Shown: positions 1-9,368 of the stretch, piece after piece
Layout: every line of letters starts with the position of its first letter
Numbering within the stretch: position 1 is the stretch's first letter
DNA from: JAPPHA01 sp965220985
GTDB taxonomy: Bacteria; Pseudomonadota; Alphaproteobacteria; Rhodobacterales; Rhodobacteraceae
DNA length: 64,000 bases
Direction: 5' to 3'
Assembly: GCA_965220985.1 (NCBI GenBank)
Contig: OZ244854.1
Location: 248,001 to 312,000 of the forward strand
Notes under the pieces: generated by a model
The model's database searches: none
What the model was told of the DNA's origin: nothing
What the model saw: only the letters and a program-made list of their open reading frames with translations
Program-made: the position numbers and the translations under genes

Positions 1-356
1 CGCAGCCCGTGAATGCAGACGTTCACGTCCCTCGTCATTGGCGTGTAGTCAATGGCAGGGACCGATGACAAGCGGAAGTTCCCAACGCGGTGAACCGAGT
101 CGAGGTTTTCCGGAAATCGCGCGGCCCCGGCTTGTCCGCGACGTCCACTTGTCCCGACGATCCGCACGACAATGTGGGGCCACGCCTCCAGCCGGCATCC
201 AGGCCGCAGAGGCATCGCGACCCGGCCCACCCGTGCACCGGCATCCGAAAATGAGTATGACACCGGTGGCAGTGAACGGTAATAATGGCCTGGACGCCGC
301 CGCTCGGACGGCGAGTGTCGACGGACCTGATTGATGGGGCCATGCGAGGAGTTGGC
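1..356. other. Leading intergenic stretch, no gene supported
   Basis: No coding frame here resembles a known protein. The open frames on either strand are arginine- and serine-rich translations typical of non-coding GC-rich DNA. A plausible ribosome-binding site, GAGGAG at about 346-351, belongs to the next gene. The left neighbour lies outside the window. Confidence 0.5.
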
Positions 357-1109
357 ATGATGAATGACGAACCTGCCAGTGGGTTGCGGGCACGCAGGCT
401 GATTCCGCTTGTGATCATCGTCGTGGTCGCGATCGTCGGATTTTTCAACCTTCGCGACATCCTGACCTTCGATGCGCTGCGCGAAAACAGCGAACGCCTG
501 ACGACCTGGCGCGACTCCAATTTCGCGCTCGCTGCGCTCGGCTATGTCCTCGTCTACGCAGTCGTCGTCGCCTTTTCCCTTCCCGGCGGCGCCGTCATGA
601 CGCTCGCTGGCGGTTTCATCTTCGGAATTGTCGTCGGGGCGCCACTGACGGTCGTCGCCGCCACCTTGGGCGCGACCGCGATATTCCTTGCGGCAAAGAC
701 CGGATTGGGTGACGTGCTTCATGCCAGGATGCAGAAAAAAGCGGGCGATCCGGGGATCATGAACAAGATCGAGGCCGGGCTGCGCAAGAATGAGGTCAGC
801 TATCTGCTGCTCATGCGGCTCGTTCCGGCAATCCCGTTCTTTCTGGCCAACATTGCACCGGCCTTTCTCGGCGTCGGCCTCAGGAACTACGTCCTGACGA
901 CATTCTTTGGCATCATCCCGGGAACCGTCGTCTACAGCTCCGTTGGCGCCGGGCTCGGCGAGGTCTTCGCCCGCAACGAATCTCCGAACCTCGGCATCAT
1001 CTTCGAATGGCACATTCTTGGCCCCATCCTCGGGCTGTGCGCCCTTGCGGCGATGCCGATCGTGATCAACCACTTCCGGGGACGCAAGGAAGCGGAGGAC
1101 CAGCCATGA
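357..1109 (+). CDS. TVP38/TMEM64-family (VTT domain) membrane protein
   Basis: A 250-residue integral membrane protein of the TVP38/TMEM64 (DedA-like, SNARE-associated) family. Residues 15-35 form a first membrane helix. Further hydrophobic stretches with the family's glycine-rich pattern follow (FSLPGGAVMTLAGGFIFG, then RLVPAIPFF and a GIIPGTVVYSSVGAGLG segment). Members are thought to act in membrane or lipid homeostasis, and the substrate is unknown. The start is placed at the ATG at 357 (an ATG at 360 is equally possible) because GAGGAG lies 5-8 bases upstream; the frame stays open further upstream but looks non-coding there. The stop overlaps the next start as ATGA, so the two genes are translationally coupled. 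Genes of this family are often found beside a disulfide oxidoreductase, as here. Confidence 0.88.
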   Translation: MMNDEPASGLRARRLIPLVIIVVVAIVGFFNLRDILTFDALRENSERLTTWRDSNFALAALGYVLVYAVVVAFSLPGGAVMTLAGGFIFGIVVGAPLTVVAATLGATAIFLAAKTGLGDVLHARMQKKAGDPGIMNKIEAGLRKNEVSYLLLMRLVPAIPFFLANIAPAFLGVGLRNYVLTTFFGIIPGTVVYSSVGAGLGEVFARNESPNLGIIFEWHILGPILGLCALAAMPIVINHFRGRKEAEDQP

Positions 1110-2527
1110 CCTCGACGATCACAACGGATGTCTGCGTCATCGGCGGCGGTTCCGGGGGGCTGTCATTCGCCGCCGGCGCTGTCCAGATGGGAGCGAAGGT
1201 TGTCCTTCTCGAAGGGCACAAGATGGGCGGCGATTGCCTCAACTACGGGTGCGTGCCGTCCAAGGCCCTGATCGCGGCCGCAAAGCACGCCCACGCAATG
1301 ACGACCGGAGAACCGTTCGGCATCGGAACCGTTGAACCGGAGGTCGACTACGCCGCAGTCATGGAACATGTCGCGAGCGTGATCCGAGGGATCGAGCCAC
1401 ATGACAGTGTCGAGCGCTTCAGCGACCTCGGCGTTCACGTCATCACCGAATTCGGCCGCTTTGTTTCTCCCCGGGAAGTCGTGGCAGGCGATCATCGCAT
1501 TCGCGCCCGCCGCTTCGTGATCGCGACAGGATCGTCTCCGTTCGTCCCGCCGGTTCCCGGCCTGGATCAGACTCCGCACATGACCAACGAAACGGTGTTT
1601 TCCAACAGGGAGAAGCCTGAGCATCTGATCGTCATGGGTGCCGGACCGATCGGCCTAGAACTGGCACAGGCACATCGGCGACTTGGCTGCCGTGTCACCG
1701 TCATCGAGGGTCTGGTCGCATTGGGCAACGACGATCCCGAATTGACCTCGACCGTGATCGAACGCGTCACCTCGGAAGGCGTTGAGTTGCATCAAGGCGC
1801 GTTCGCCTCCGCAGTCGAGGGATCCGACGGGGACATCCGGGTCACCACGGACAACGGCGCCGTCCACCAAGGTTCCCACCTTCTGGTCGCTGTCGGCAGG
1901 GTTCCGAACACGGAACGCCTCGATCTCGACGCAGGTGGCATCGCGATGGCAGGGCGCGCGATCAAGGTCGACGCCTCGCTTCGGACCAGCAACAGACGCG
2001 TTCTGGCGATCGGGGATGTCGCCGGCAGGCACCAGTTCACCCATGTCGCATCCTATCACGCCAGCACCATCATCAAGTCGGTGCTGTTCGGCCTGCCGTC
2101 CAAGGTTGGCGACCACCACATTCCCTGGGTCACCTATACCGATCCAGAGCTTGCCCATGTCGGCTTCGGCGAGGCTGCGGCGAAGGAGTTGTTCGGGACG
2201 TCGATCGAGGTTGTCCGATTCAGCTACGGCGACAACGACCGCGCCCGGGCGGAGTTGGCAACCGAGGGCATGATCAAGCTGGTCGTTCATCGCGGACGAC
2301 CGGTCGGCGCAACGATCGTCGGCAAGCAGGCCGGCGAGTTGATTCAGGTCTGGGCCTTGGCAATCGCGAACAGACTCAAGATGTCGGCCGTCGCTGGCAT
2401 GATATCGCCGTATCCGACCCTCGGCGAGATCAACAAGCGCGCGGCAGGCCAGTACTTCGCCCCTCGCCTCTTTGGCAGCGCAATGGTCAAGCGGGTGGTC
2501 CGGACCGTGCAGCGTTTCGGTCGTTGA
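1106..2527 (+). CDS. FAD-dependent pyridine nucleotide-disulfide oxidoreductase (mercuric reductase/lipoamide dehydrogenase-like)
   Basis: A 473-residue flavoprotein of the class I pyridine nucleotide-disulfide reductase family. The FAD-binding GGGSGG is at residues 13-18. The redox-active disulfide is GGDCLNYGCVPSK, with Cys44 and Cys49. A second Rossmann motif (MGAGPIGLELA) binds NAD(P)H, and the second FAD motif ends in AIGDVAG. The C-terminal dimerisation domain ends with SPYPTLGEI, where lipoamide dehydrogenases carry a His-Pro-Thr motif. Mercuric reductase is unlikely because there is no N-terminal HMA domain and no C-terminal cysteine pair. The true electron acceptor cannot be read. 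The ATG at 1106 overlaps the upstream stop by four bases, so it is co-translated with the TVP38 protein and may serve it in membrane redox work. Confidence 0.9.
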   Translation: MTSTITTDVCVIGGGSGGLSFAAGAVQMGAKVVLLEGHKMGGDCLNYGCVPSKALIAAAKHAHAMTTGEPFGIGTVEPEVDYAAVMEHVASVIRGIEPHDSVERFSDLGVHVITEFGRFVSPREVVAGDHRIRARRFVIATGSSPFVPPVPGLDQTPHMTNETVFSNREKPEHLIVMGAGPIGLELAQAHRRLGCRVTVIEGLVALGNDDPELTSTVIERVTSEGVELHQGAFASAVEGSDGDIRVTTDNGAVHQGSHLLVAVGRVPNTERLDLDAGGIAMAGRAIKVDASLRTSNRRVLAIGDVAGRHQFTHVASYHASTIIKSVLFGLPSKVGDHHIPWVTYTDPELAHVGFGEAAAKELFGTSIEVVRFSYGDNDRARAELATEGMIKLVVHRGRPVGATIVGKQAGELIQVWALAIANRLKMSAVAGMISPYPTLGEINKRAAGQYFAPRLFGSAMVKRVVRTVQRFGR

Positions 2528-2623
2528 CTTGCATGACCGCGAAACCCGGTCGCACGCGGGCGCAACCACCGTGCTCCGCCGAACCTCGAACGGTGGGCCC
2601 AATCGCATGAAGACGGGTTGTTG

Positions 2624-4048
2624 ATGGTCTTCAGGACTCTTTCCGGACGGTTCATTCTTCTCACGCTGGTGTTCGTGATTCTCGCCGAGATCATGATTCT
2701 CGTGCCATCGCTCGCGCGGTTTCGGGTCGAGTTTCTTCAGGACCGGCTCGAGCGCTCTCAGATGGCATCCCTCGCCCTTCTGACCACGCCATCGGTCATG
2801 ATCGACGAAACGCTCGAAGCCGAACTTCTTGCAAACGCGGGCGTTCTCAATGTCGCGCTCAAGCGCGACCATACCCGTGAGCTGTTTCTCTCGACCCCTG
2901 ATCTCGGGCCGATCGAAGGCATGTACGACATGCGCGAGAGTTCGTGGCCTCAACTCATCTGGGACGCCATGAAGGTCCTTTGGACGGACGAGGCACGGAA
3001 CATCAGGGTGGTTGGCGAGCCGGTCAGGAATGCCGGCGAAATGATCGATGTCGTGATGGACGAGTCGACGCTTCGCGTGGCGATGCTGGAATACGGTCGC
3101 AACATCCTGCTGCTGTCCGCCGTGATTTCGATCGCCACATCGATTCTCCTGTTTCTCGCGGTGCAGTACCTCATGGTTCGACCCATCAACCGGTTGACCC
3201 GCGGCATGCTGCGCTACGCGGCGCAGCCCGAGGACGCAAGCCGGGTCATCCAGCCCCGTGATGGCGGGACCGAGCTTCATGACGCGGAACGCGCGCTGCA
3301 GTCCATGCAGACCCAGTTGACGGAATCCCTGGCTCACAAGGAAAGACTGGCCAACCTCGGCCAAGCCGTCTCCGACATCAATCACGACCTGCGTGGAATT
3401 CTCTCGATCGCGACGCTGCTGGTCGATCCGCTCAGGGACAGTTCGGACCCCGATGTCACCCGGAACGCGCCACGTCTCATTCGTTCGCTCTCGCGTGCCG
3501 AGAGGTTTTGCGAAACGATGCTTCAGTACGCGAAGGGCAAGGAACCTCCTCTCCAGCTTCATGACGTCGACCTGATGGATCTGCTCGCGGACGTGGTGGA
3601 AGGCGAACGACTGGCAGCTTCTGCCGGCAGCGGAACGGCGTCGATCACGATTTCGCTCGAGGGTCCGGAGTCCGCGATTGCCTGCGTTGACAAGGAACGG
3701 ATTCACCGCGTCGCGGCCAACCTCATTCGAAACGCCCGCGAGGCGGTTGCCACGACAGGGCGAGACGGACGCGTTGGGGTAAGCCTCGCCGAGAACTCGG
3801 CGGCGTGGTCGCTGACCATCGAGGATGACGGCCCTGGAATTCCGGCTTCGATCAGGGACCGGCTCTTTGTTCCGTTCAGCAGCCGGGGCAAGGCGAAGAA
3901 CGGCACGGGACTCGGGTTGGCGATTTCGCTGGAAATCATCCGGAGTCACGGTGGCCAACTCGAACTCCTCAGAACGGGCGACACCGGTTCCGTCTTTCGG
4001 GCACTGCTGCCCAAGACCAGCGGGCCCCGCGACAGCGAACAAGCCTGA
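2624..4048 (+). CDS. Membrane sensor histidine kinase
   Basis: A 474-residue two-component sensor. Membrane helices are at about residues 8-30 and 160-184 and enclose a periplasmic sensor of roughly 130 residues. A HAMP-like linker follows (RPINRLTRG). The phosphoacceptor is His254 in DINHDLRGI, which fits an HDxR/K-type H-box. The ATPase domain has an N-box (NLIRNAREA, about 366-374), a G1 box DDGPGIP (401-407) and a G2 box GTGLGLA (427-433). No response regulator gene is adjacent, so this is an orphan kinase locally. The start is the ATG at 2624; TTG at 2618 is in frame. The Shine-Dalgarno sequence is weak. The gene lies 96 bases after the flavoprotein and converges on trpS. Confidence 0.88.
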   Translation: MVFRTLSGRFILLTLVFVILAEIMILVPSLARFRVEFLQDRLERSQMASLALLTTPSVMIDETLEAELLANAGVLNVALKRDHTRELFLSTPDLGPIEGMYDMRESSWPQLIWDAMKVLWTDEARNIRVVGEPVRNAGEMIDVVMDESTLRVAMLEYGRNILLLSAVISIATSILLFLAVQYLMVRPINRLTRGMLRYAAQPEDASRVIQPRDGGTELHDAERALQSMQTQLTESLAHKERLANLGQAVSDINHDLRGILSIATLLVDPLRDSSDPDVTRNAPRLIRSLSRAERFCETMLQYAKGKEPPLQLHDVDLMDLLADVVEGERLAASAGSGTASITISLEGPESAIACVDKERIHRVAANLIRNAREAVATTGRDGRVGVSLAENSAAWSLTIEDDGPGIPASIRDRLFVPFSSRGKAKNGTGLGLAISLEIIRSHGGQLELLRTGDTGSVFRALLPKTSGPRDSEQA

Positions 4049-4231
4049 CTCTTCCGGGAACGATCGGGAATGGTGGAAACGCCGCCGCCGAGATCAACCG
4101 ATCGTCGCCGCACTCCCAGCAGAGCCAAAGATCAACGGTGCGGCGCAGTCAGGGGCGGCCGGTCCCGCTCGATCGTCGCGGTGTCGTCCGAGCCACGGCC
4201 AAGCGGCGCGAACTGCCTCAACCGAGGCAGG

Positions 4232-5266
4232 TCAACACCCCTGGAATCGGCTTCGGATCATCCCAAGGATCTCGAACGTCCGATCGAGGATCGGATTCGC
4301 GATCGCGGCGGCCCGCTCGCTGCCGTCGGCAAGAACACGGTCGACCTCGGCAGGGTCCGCCAGAAACCGGCTCATGCCATCCGAAATCGGCTCGAGACAC
4401 GAAACCGCAAGTTCGGCCAGCGCCGGCTTGAATTCCGAGAACGGCTTGCCAGCAAATTGCTGCAGGACGTCCGCTTCCTCGATGCCTGCCAAGGCGGCAT
4501 GGATTCGAACCAGGTTGGCCGCCTCGGGTCTTCCTTCGAGTTCCGCCAGCGTTTCGGGGATTGGAAACTGATCGGTTCGAGCCTTGCGGATCTTGCGAAC
4601 GATCGTGTCGGCATTGTCCGTGAGATTGATGCGACTCATGTCCGAGGGGTCCGACTTTGACATCTTGCGCCGCCCGTCTCTCAGACTCATGATGCGAGTG
4701 GCCGAACCTTCGATCACCGGCTCCGGCTCGGGGAAGAACGCCACGCCAAAGTCGTGATTGAACTTGGCGGCGATGTCGCGGGCAAGCTCCACGTGCTGCT
4801 TCTGGTCATCTCCAACCGGGACGTGGGTTGCATGATAGACGAGGATGTCTGCCGCCATCAGTGACGGATAGGCGAAGAGCCCGAGGCTGACCCTCTCGGC
4901 GTTCTTACCGGCCTTGTCCTTGAACTGCGTCATTCGGTTCATCCAGCCGAGACGGGCAACGCAGTTGAAGATCCAGCCGAGTTCGGCATGCGCCGACACC
5001 TGGCTCTGGTTGAACAGGATCGACCGCTTGGCATCGAGGCCGCAGGCCATGAATGCCGCCGCCAGTTCGCGCGTGTTCCGGGTCAACTCGGCGGGGTCCT
5101 GCCAGACCGTGATCGCGTGCAGGTCGACCATGCAGTAGACGGTCTCGATGCCGTCATCCTGCATTTTGACAAATCTCTTCACCGCGCCGAGATAGTTCCC
5201 GAGCGTCAGATTGCCGCTTGGCTGGATTCCGGAAAAAACCCGTGGCGTGAATTCCGAAGACTGCAT
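4232..5266 (-). CDS. trpS: Tryptophan--tRNA ligase
   Basis: Class I aminoacyl-tRNA synthetase that charges tRNA-Trp in the cytoplasm. At 344 residues it has the usual bacterial length. The HIGH-type nucleotide-binding motif appears as PSGNLTLGNYLGA (residues 16-28) and the KMSKS loop is intact at 201-205. The conserved GDDQKQHVELARD segment (about 152-164) and the MVDLHA strand also fit TrpS. AGGAAAAG lies just upstream of the ATG at 5266. In many alphaproteobacteria trpS sits near murJ and uspA; neither is here. Confidence 0.97.
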   Translation of the reverse strand: MQSSEFTPRVFSGIQPSGNLTLGNYLGAVKRFVKMQDDGIETVYCMVDLHAITVWQDPAELTRNTRELAAAFMACGLDAKRSILFNQSQVSAHAELGWIFNCVARLGWMNRMTQFKDKAGKNAERVSLGLFAYPSLMAADILVYHATHVPVGDDQKQHVELARDIAAKFNHDFGVAFFPEPEPVIEGSATRIMSLRDGRRKMSKSDPSDMSRINLTDNADTIVRKIRKARTDQFPIPETLAELEGRPEAANLVRIHAALAGIEEADVLQQFAGKPFSEFKPALAELAVSCLEPISDGMSRFLADPAEVDRVLADGSERAAAIANPILDRTFEILGMIRSRFQGC

Positions 5267-5460
5267 GCTGCTTTTCCTGGCTGCCTTTGATCGGTTGCGG
5301 CTTATCGACCGCCCTGATGATCAGGTCAACCGGTCACGGAAGCGGATCGCATGCGTCGTCAAGACCGGTGTCGATCCTGTTTCTCTCCGCAGGTCCGTTT
5401 TTTTGTGTCACTTGGACCCGGTGACGCCTTGGCCGATGACGGCGGCCGGATTGCAGACGA

Positions 5461-6693
5461 TCAGGCGGCTCTGAGGGCAGCCAGTCGGTCGCCGATTTCG
5501 CGACTGCGCCTCTTCGGAACGCCATTTCGCTCGGCGTGGCTCGGCCATCGCCGAACTGTCTGTTCGACCTGTGCGATGATCTCCTTCACGCGAGCAGGTC
5601 TCAGCCCTGCACCTTTTCCGACTGCATTGAGGTCGTCGATCCCGGGATTCCGACCGTTCCCGTTGACGCTGAGGTGATGTTCGCCGCCCGGACCGTCGGA
5701 GAAGCTGAGGTCATAGGCGGGTGAGAGACGCCAGGTCCCGCTGTCGTCCATCAGAAACGCATGGTTCTTGAGGTGATCGTCACGGTTGTGCGCGAGGACG
5801 TTGAAGACCATGCGCCGATACATCTCGTCGACATCACCTTGGTGGTTCGTCATGAAGCGCGTGAGTCTCAGGAGGGTTTCGTAATCGACCGCCGGCGTTG
5901 CGAAGTCGGCATTGAGGATTCCGGCGGCCGTGTGCATGTGCAGACGCCCGCCCTGCGGCCGGTCGAACCGGCGGGTGGCGAAGAGGTGATCGCCCGCTCG
6001 CGTTGTCAGCAACCGGCACTCGGACATGTTGATTCCCGCCTCGCGCGCCATCTCCACATAGGCCAGTTCCTCTTGCGCCGCGCTGAACGAGTCCGACGAT
6101 GATCGAGACTTGACGAGATGGTGTGCAAAACCCTGCTCGGCCGATCGGCGATGGTCACGAAGAACACCGGTCTGCGGGTCGAGCAAGGTCGCGAATTTTG
6201 GCCGCGCCCCGGCTGAACCACCGCTTCCCGCTCGCAGACGTCGCAGATTCTCGACCGGCAAGTCATCTTCGACATGAGGCGAGGTTTCGGCGAACCAGTC
6301 GAGATCGATATCCGCTGACTCGACAAGTTCTTCTTCCGGCCTGTAGCTCAACGCTCCCATGCCATGGCGGCCAACGATTGCCAGTCGGTCCACGGGGGTC
6401 AGTTCGGACAGCGCCCTGCCCCGGCGAACAAGCTCTCGGTCAACCAGCAGCCTGCCCCAGCCATCGGGCAACGAATCTGCCAGCAGACCCGGCAAACCCT
6501 CGAACGGAGCATTCCCGCCCACGTGAAGACCGCGCCATGACCTGATCGCGTAAGGCGACAATGGGAGCGGTGCGGCCACGAAATCCGACGCCCATTCGAT
6601 TGCTGCGACCCGCCGGTCGGGAATCCAGGCGACCTCTCCAACACGTCGAACGCGATCGCCGAAGTCCAGTTCGATGGTCAATCGTCGCGCCAT
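5461..6693 (-). CDS. hipA: HipA-family serine/threonine kinase toxin (module 1)
   Basis: Toxin kinase of a type II toxin-antitoxin module. HipA-type kinases phosphorylate cytosolic targets (GltX in Escherichia coli) and stop growth. This 410-residue protein has the N-terminal HipA domain (LPGLLADSLPDGWG at 67-80), a glycine-rich loop SGGSAGARPK (157-166), the catalytic HNRDDHLKN (302-310) and a magnesium-binding Asp in AYDLS (about 328). All key kinase residues appear present. The ATG at 6693 overlaps the antitoxin stop as TGATG, so the toxin is translated from the antitoxin message. A TTG at 6696 is an alternative start. The module is head to head with a second hipBA. Confidence 0.92.
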   Translation of the reverse strand: MARRLTIELDFGDRVRRVGEVAWIPDRRVAAIEWASDFVAAPLPLSPYAIRSWRGLHVGGNAPFEGLPGLLADSLPDGWGRLLVDRELVRRGRALSELTPVDRLAIVGRHGMGALSYRPEEELVESADIDLDWFAETSPHVEDDLPVENLRRLRAGSGGSAGARPKFATLLDPQTGVLRDHRRSAEQGFAHHLVKSRSSSDSFSAAQEELAYVEMAREAGINMSECRLLTTRAGDHLFATRRFDRPQGGRLHMHTAAGILNADFATPAVDYETLLRLTRFMTNHQGDVDEMYRRMVFNVLAHNRDDHLKNHAFLMDDSGTWRLSPAYDLSFSDGPGGEHHLSVNGNGRNPGIDDLNAVGKGAGLRPARVKEIIAQVEQTVRRWPSHAERNGVPKRRSREIGDRLAALRAA

Positions 6694-7004
6694 CAACCCT
6701 TGCTCCGGCCCGCTCGCTGCCTTTGCCTTGCTCGCGTTTCCAGTTGATCGAGGGACATCGCTTCGGGTTCGGGGAACAGGTCTCCAAACTCCTCGAGAGC
6801 GTCAAGACCCGACGCGATGTCCAAAAGAGTCTTCAGAGAGACCTCTCCGCTTTGCTCAAACCGCTTCAATGTGGACAGCGGCACCCCGGACTGTTCCGCC
6901 AGCGTCTTCTGGCTGATATTGAGCGCAAGACGCCGCTTTCGTGCTGACGCCCGAATTCGCTCTTGTGTCAGGTCGGGGAATCGTTCTCCGAATTCAAAGG
7001 ACAA
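6693..7004 (-). CDS. hipB: HipB-like XRE-family antitoxin (module 1)
   Basis: A 103-residue DNA-binding antitoxin. The helix-turn-helix lies at about residues 28-55 (ISQKTLAEQSGVPLSTLKRF). Proteins of this family bind both the toxin kinase and their own promoter. The stop overlaps the hipA start by one base. It is expected to repress the shared intergenic region 7005-7440. The C-terminal tail is arginine-rich (TRARQRQRAGRSKG) and is the likely kinase-contact or flexible part. Confidence 0.88.
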   Translation of the reverse strand: MSFEFGERFPDLTQERIRASARKRRLALNISQKTLAEQSGVPLSTLKRFEQSGEVSLKTLLDIASGLDALEEFGDLFPEPEAMSLDQLETRARQRQRAGRSKG

Positions 7005-7440
7005 AATGATATTCCTTAATGGCCTATTTCGATATAAAGGCTAATATGTTATTCTTCAAGCTTGATCAAGATCAAACCTGCAGCGTATTGCCAATCTCCT
7101 CGTCGATGGCTGACGAGACCGCGGCCCGAGTTGCTCGTGCGTGTCGTCACGACGACCGTCTTGAACTGATCTGACGCCCTGCCCGCCCGGCCGATCTCGC
7201 AGATTTGGGAACTGTCCCGCCATCGTCGCGAATTCAAACTGGGCTGTGACCGTTCGTGTCTATCGGTTTTCCATTTTGTACCTTACAAGGATCATAATTG
7301 CATTTAGTATAACTTATAAGGATCAAAATTATCCTCAATGGCCTTGATTGCCCGAACGTTTGCGATTACGTTCTGCATGCTGATGTCGCGCCCTGTCCGG
7401 AGAACCGCTTCATCGGACAGCATCGTCGTGGAGACGTGAA
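7005..7440. promoter_or_regulatory. Shared divergent control region of two hipBA modules
   Basis: This A+T-rich 436-base gap separates two antitoxin genes that point away from each other, so it must hold both promoters. Two 18-base direct repeats stand out: 7282-7299 (CTTACAAGGATCATAATT) and 7313-7330 (CTTATAAGGATCAAAATT). They match at 16 of 18 positions and start 31 bases apart, about three helical turns. A perfect 10-base palindrome CTTGATCAAG is at 7061-7070, nearer module 1. These are good candidate antitoxin operators. The two sides share little sequence, which suggests that each antitoxin has its own site. Confidence 0.6.
7282..7330. repeat. Pair of 18-bp direct repeats, likely antitoxin operators
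   Basis: CTTACAAGGATCATAATT and CTTATAAGGATCAAAATT differ at two positions. They lie 111-159 bases before the GTG of the module 2 antitoxin. Their 31-base period would place two bound regulators on the same DNA face. Confidence 0.6.
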
Positions 7441-7770
7441 GTGGACAAATTCGCGGGACTTTCCATTGCCACAAGCAAAGGGCTTGACCTCATCGCGGCC
7501 GAAATCAAGGCACATCGCAAAATGCGCCGATGGAGTGAAGAGGACCTCGCCAAACGCATCGGATGCGCGCGAAAGACGGTCCGAGCGATCGAATCCGGGC
7601 AGCCGACCGTTTCAATCGGATTTGTCCTCGAGGCAGCCCATCTGGTCGGCATCGACCTGTTTGGAGGCAGCCATTCGGCCGATGAACGGTTGTCGCTCGT
7701 TCGAACCCGCCTGGATCTTCTGCCGCAGCGCATCCACGCGCAGCGTCCCGAATTGTTCGATGACTTCTGA
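7441..7770 (+). CDS. hipB: HipB-like XRE-family antitoxin (module 2)
   Basis: A 109-residue helix-turn-helix antitoxin. The DNA-binding segment is about residues 31-56 (WSEEDLAKRIGCARKTVRAIESG). The start is the GTG at 7441, preceded by GGAG at 7430-7433 with good spacing. The reading frame overlaps the following hipA by 11 bases, a common coupling in these modules. It is only distantly similar to the module 1 antitoxin, so cross-neutralisation is not assured. Confidence 0.85.
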   Translation: MDKFAGLSIATSKGLDLIAAEIKAHRKMRRWSEEDLAKRIGCARKTVRAIESGQPTVSIGFVLEAAHLVGIDLFGGSHSADERLSLVRTRLDLLPQRIHAQRPELFDDF

Positions 7771-9046
7771 CCCCGCCAGTCTCTACGTCTGGATTTGGTT
7801 GCACGGAGAGACGTCTCCGGTCGTCGCCGGCCGGGTCGTCGAAAGGAACGGGATCGTCTACTTCAACTACGGTCGAAGCTATCTCGAACGAAGTGACGCA
7901 ATTCCCGTTTTCGATCTGGATCTGCCGCTGGTGTCAGGCCTGATCGATCCCCCCGGGAGACACGAACTCGCCCCGAGTTTGCGTGACGCCCTGCCCGATC
8001 GATGGGGACGGCGCGTCATCATCCACGATCGAATGGGACACCAGCGAGACGCGAACGATGAAGACGACTTCACCGAGATGACGTTCATGGCGCACTCCGG
8101 TTCAGATCGTATCGGAGCGCTCGATTTTCAAAGGTCGGCAGTGGACTACGTTCCCCGCGAGATGGGTGAGACTTCGCTGCAGGATCTCCAGGAATTCGCC
8201 GATCGAGTCGAGGCCGGCGAACCGGTCTCATCTGGCCTTGACCGTGCCATCCTGCACGGCAGCTCGATCGGCGGCGCGCGTCCGAAGACACTGATCACCG
8301 ACACATCAGGTGCGAAGCCGAGGAAGCTCATCGCCAAGTTTTCGTCATCAAGCGACACCCTGGCGATGGTCCAGGGCGAATTCGCGACAATGCGGCTGGC
8401 GGCGATGGCGGGCATCGATGTGGCGCCCGTGGAGATCACCCGCATCATCGATCGGCACGTCCTGCTTGTCGAGCGATTCGACCGCGTCTTGCATGCCGAC
8501 AAGAACTGGGGGCGACGCCTCATGGTGTCAGCTCTGACATGGACGCAGGAGCACGAGATTTCGGCGCATCACATCTCTTGCGCTCAGCTCGCAGAGATCG
8601 TTCGGAAGAGCTTTTCAGACCCGGAAAGAGATCTTCGAGAACTGTTCTCGCGGCTGACATTCAACATCCTCGTGGGAAACACCGACGATCATGCTCGCAA
8701 CCACGCTGCATTTTGGGACGGCAAGTCCTTGTCTTTGACACCGGCTTATGATGTCGCGCCCCAATCGCGCGGCGGCGCTGAAGCCAACCAGGCCATGATC
8801 ATCGCCCAAGGGCGTCGCAATTCGCAGCTGAGCTTGGCGCTCGAGGCGACCCCGTCATTCCTTCTCGATGTCCGTGAAGCCCGTCAAGTCATCGATGCAC
8901 AGGTCGAGGTCATTCTCGAGAACTGGCGAGACGTGTGCGATGCGGCAGGGATGACGGACATCGAACGCAGGTTTTTCGAACACCGTCAGATGCTGAATGC
9001 ACATGCGTTCGAAGGATATGGCCCGGCACCCAGATTTCGCTCCTGA
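7760..9046 (+). CDS. hipA: HipA-family serine/threonine kinase toxin (module 2)
   Basis: A 428-residue HipA-type kinase. It has the N-terminal HipA domain (LRDALPDRWGRR, 74-85), the ATP loop HGSSIGGARPK (166-176), catalytic GNTDDHARNH (306-315) and the magnesium Asp in AYDVA (about 331). Compared with module 1 the catalytic loop reads NTDDHARN rather than NRDDHLKN, so the two kinases are diverged paralogues rather than a recent duplication. The ATG at 7760 lies inside the end of the antitoxin gene. Confidence 0.9.
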   Translation: MTSDPASLYVWIWLHGETSPVVAGRVVERNGIVYFNYGRSYLERSDAIPVFDLDLPLVSGLIDPPGRHELAPSLRDALPDRWGRRVIIHDRMGHQRDANDEDDFTEMTFMAHSGSDRIGALDFQRSAVDYVPREMGETSLQDLQEFADRVEAGEPVSSGLDRAILHGSSIGGARPKTLITDTSGAKPRKLIAKFSSSSDTLAMVQGEFATMRLAAMAGIDVAPVEITRIIDRHVLLVERFDRVLHADKNWGRRLMVSALTWTQEHEISAHHISCAQLAEIVRKSFSDPERDLRELFSRLTFNILVGNTDDHARNHAAFWDGKSLSLTPAYDVAPQSRGGAEANQAMIIAQGRRNSQLSLALEATPSFLLDVREARQVIDAQVEVILENWRDVCDAAGMTDIERRFFEHRQMLNAHAFEGYGPAPRFRS

Positions 9047-9368
9047 CCCAATCCCGCGACAGCCTTCCACCGAGCGAAACTCCGGGGCGACCAGCGCTTG
9101 CCCGTTGCAGCGGAAACGATTCCGTGCCGTCCTGAACCGCCGATGTTCCTGTGTGAAACACTTGGCCGAAATCCGCGCACCCGCGCTGGGCGCAGCCGTC
9201 CACAACCCGTAACTGAACGCAGCCCGGTTTCCGTTGTCCGTGGCCCGCCCGTGAGCATGCAAGATGCCTGCGATCGCGGTTCGTCATTTTGCTTGTCCTG
9301 CACCTTGACGTTTGAGGGTTGTTTCTATTGATACCTCCCGATTGACACGACAGTTGGCGGCACACGAC
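9047..9368. other. Gap before yidC; no rnpA/rpmH
   Basis: In many alphaproteobacteria rpmH and rnpA precede yidC. No frame here resembles ribosomal protein L34 or RNase P protein. The right end holds the candidate yidC promoter. Confidence 0.5.
9305..9333 (+). promoter_or_regulatory. Candidate sigma-70-type promoter of the yidC operon
   Basis: TTGACG at 9305-9310, a 17-base spacer and TTGATA at 9328-9333. The -35 is good and the -10 is weak. It ends 35 bases before the yidC ATG. Confidence 0.35.

Noticed and set aside
1655..4042. A 795-codon open frame on the minus strand
   Set aside because: It runs antisense through the flavoprotein and histidine kinase genes, whose motifs are complete. 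Its translation is His/Arg/Asp-rich with no domain, as expected for the reverse of GC-rich coding DNA.
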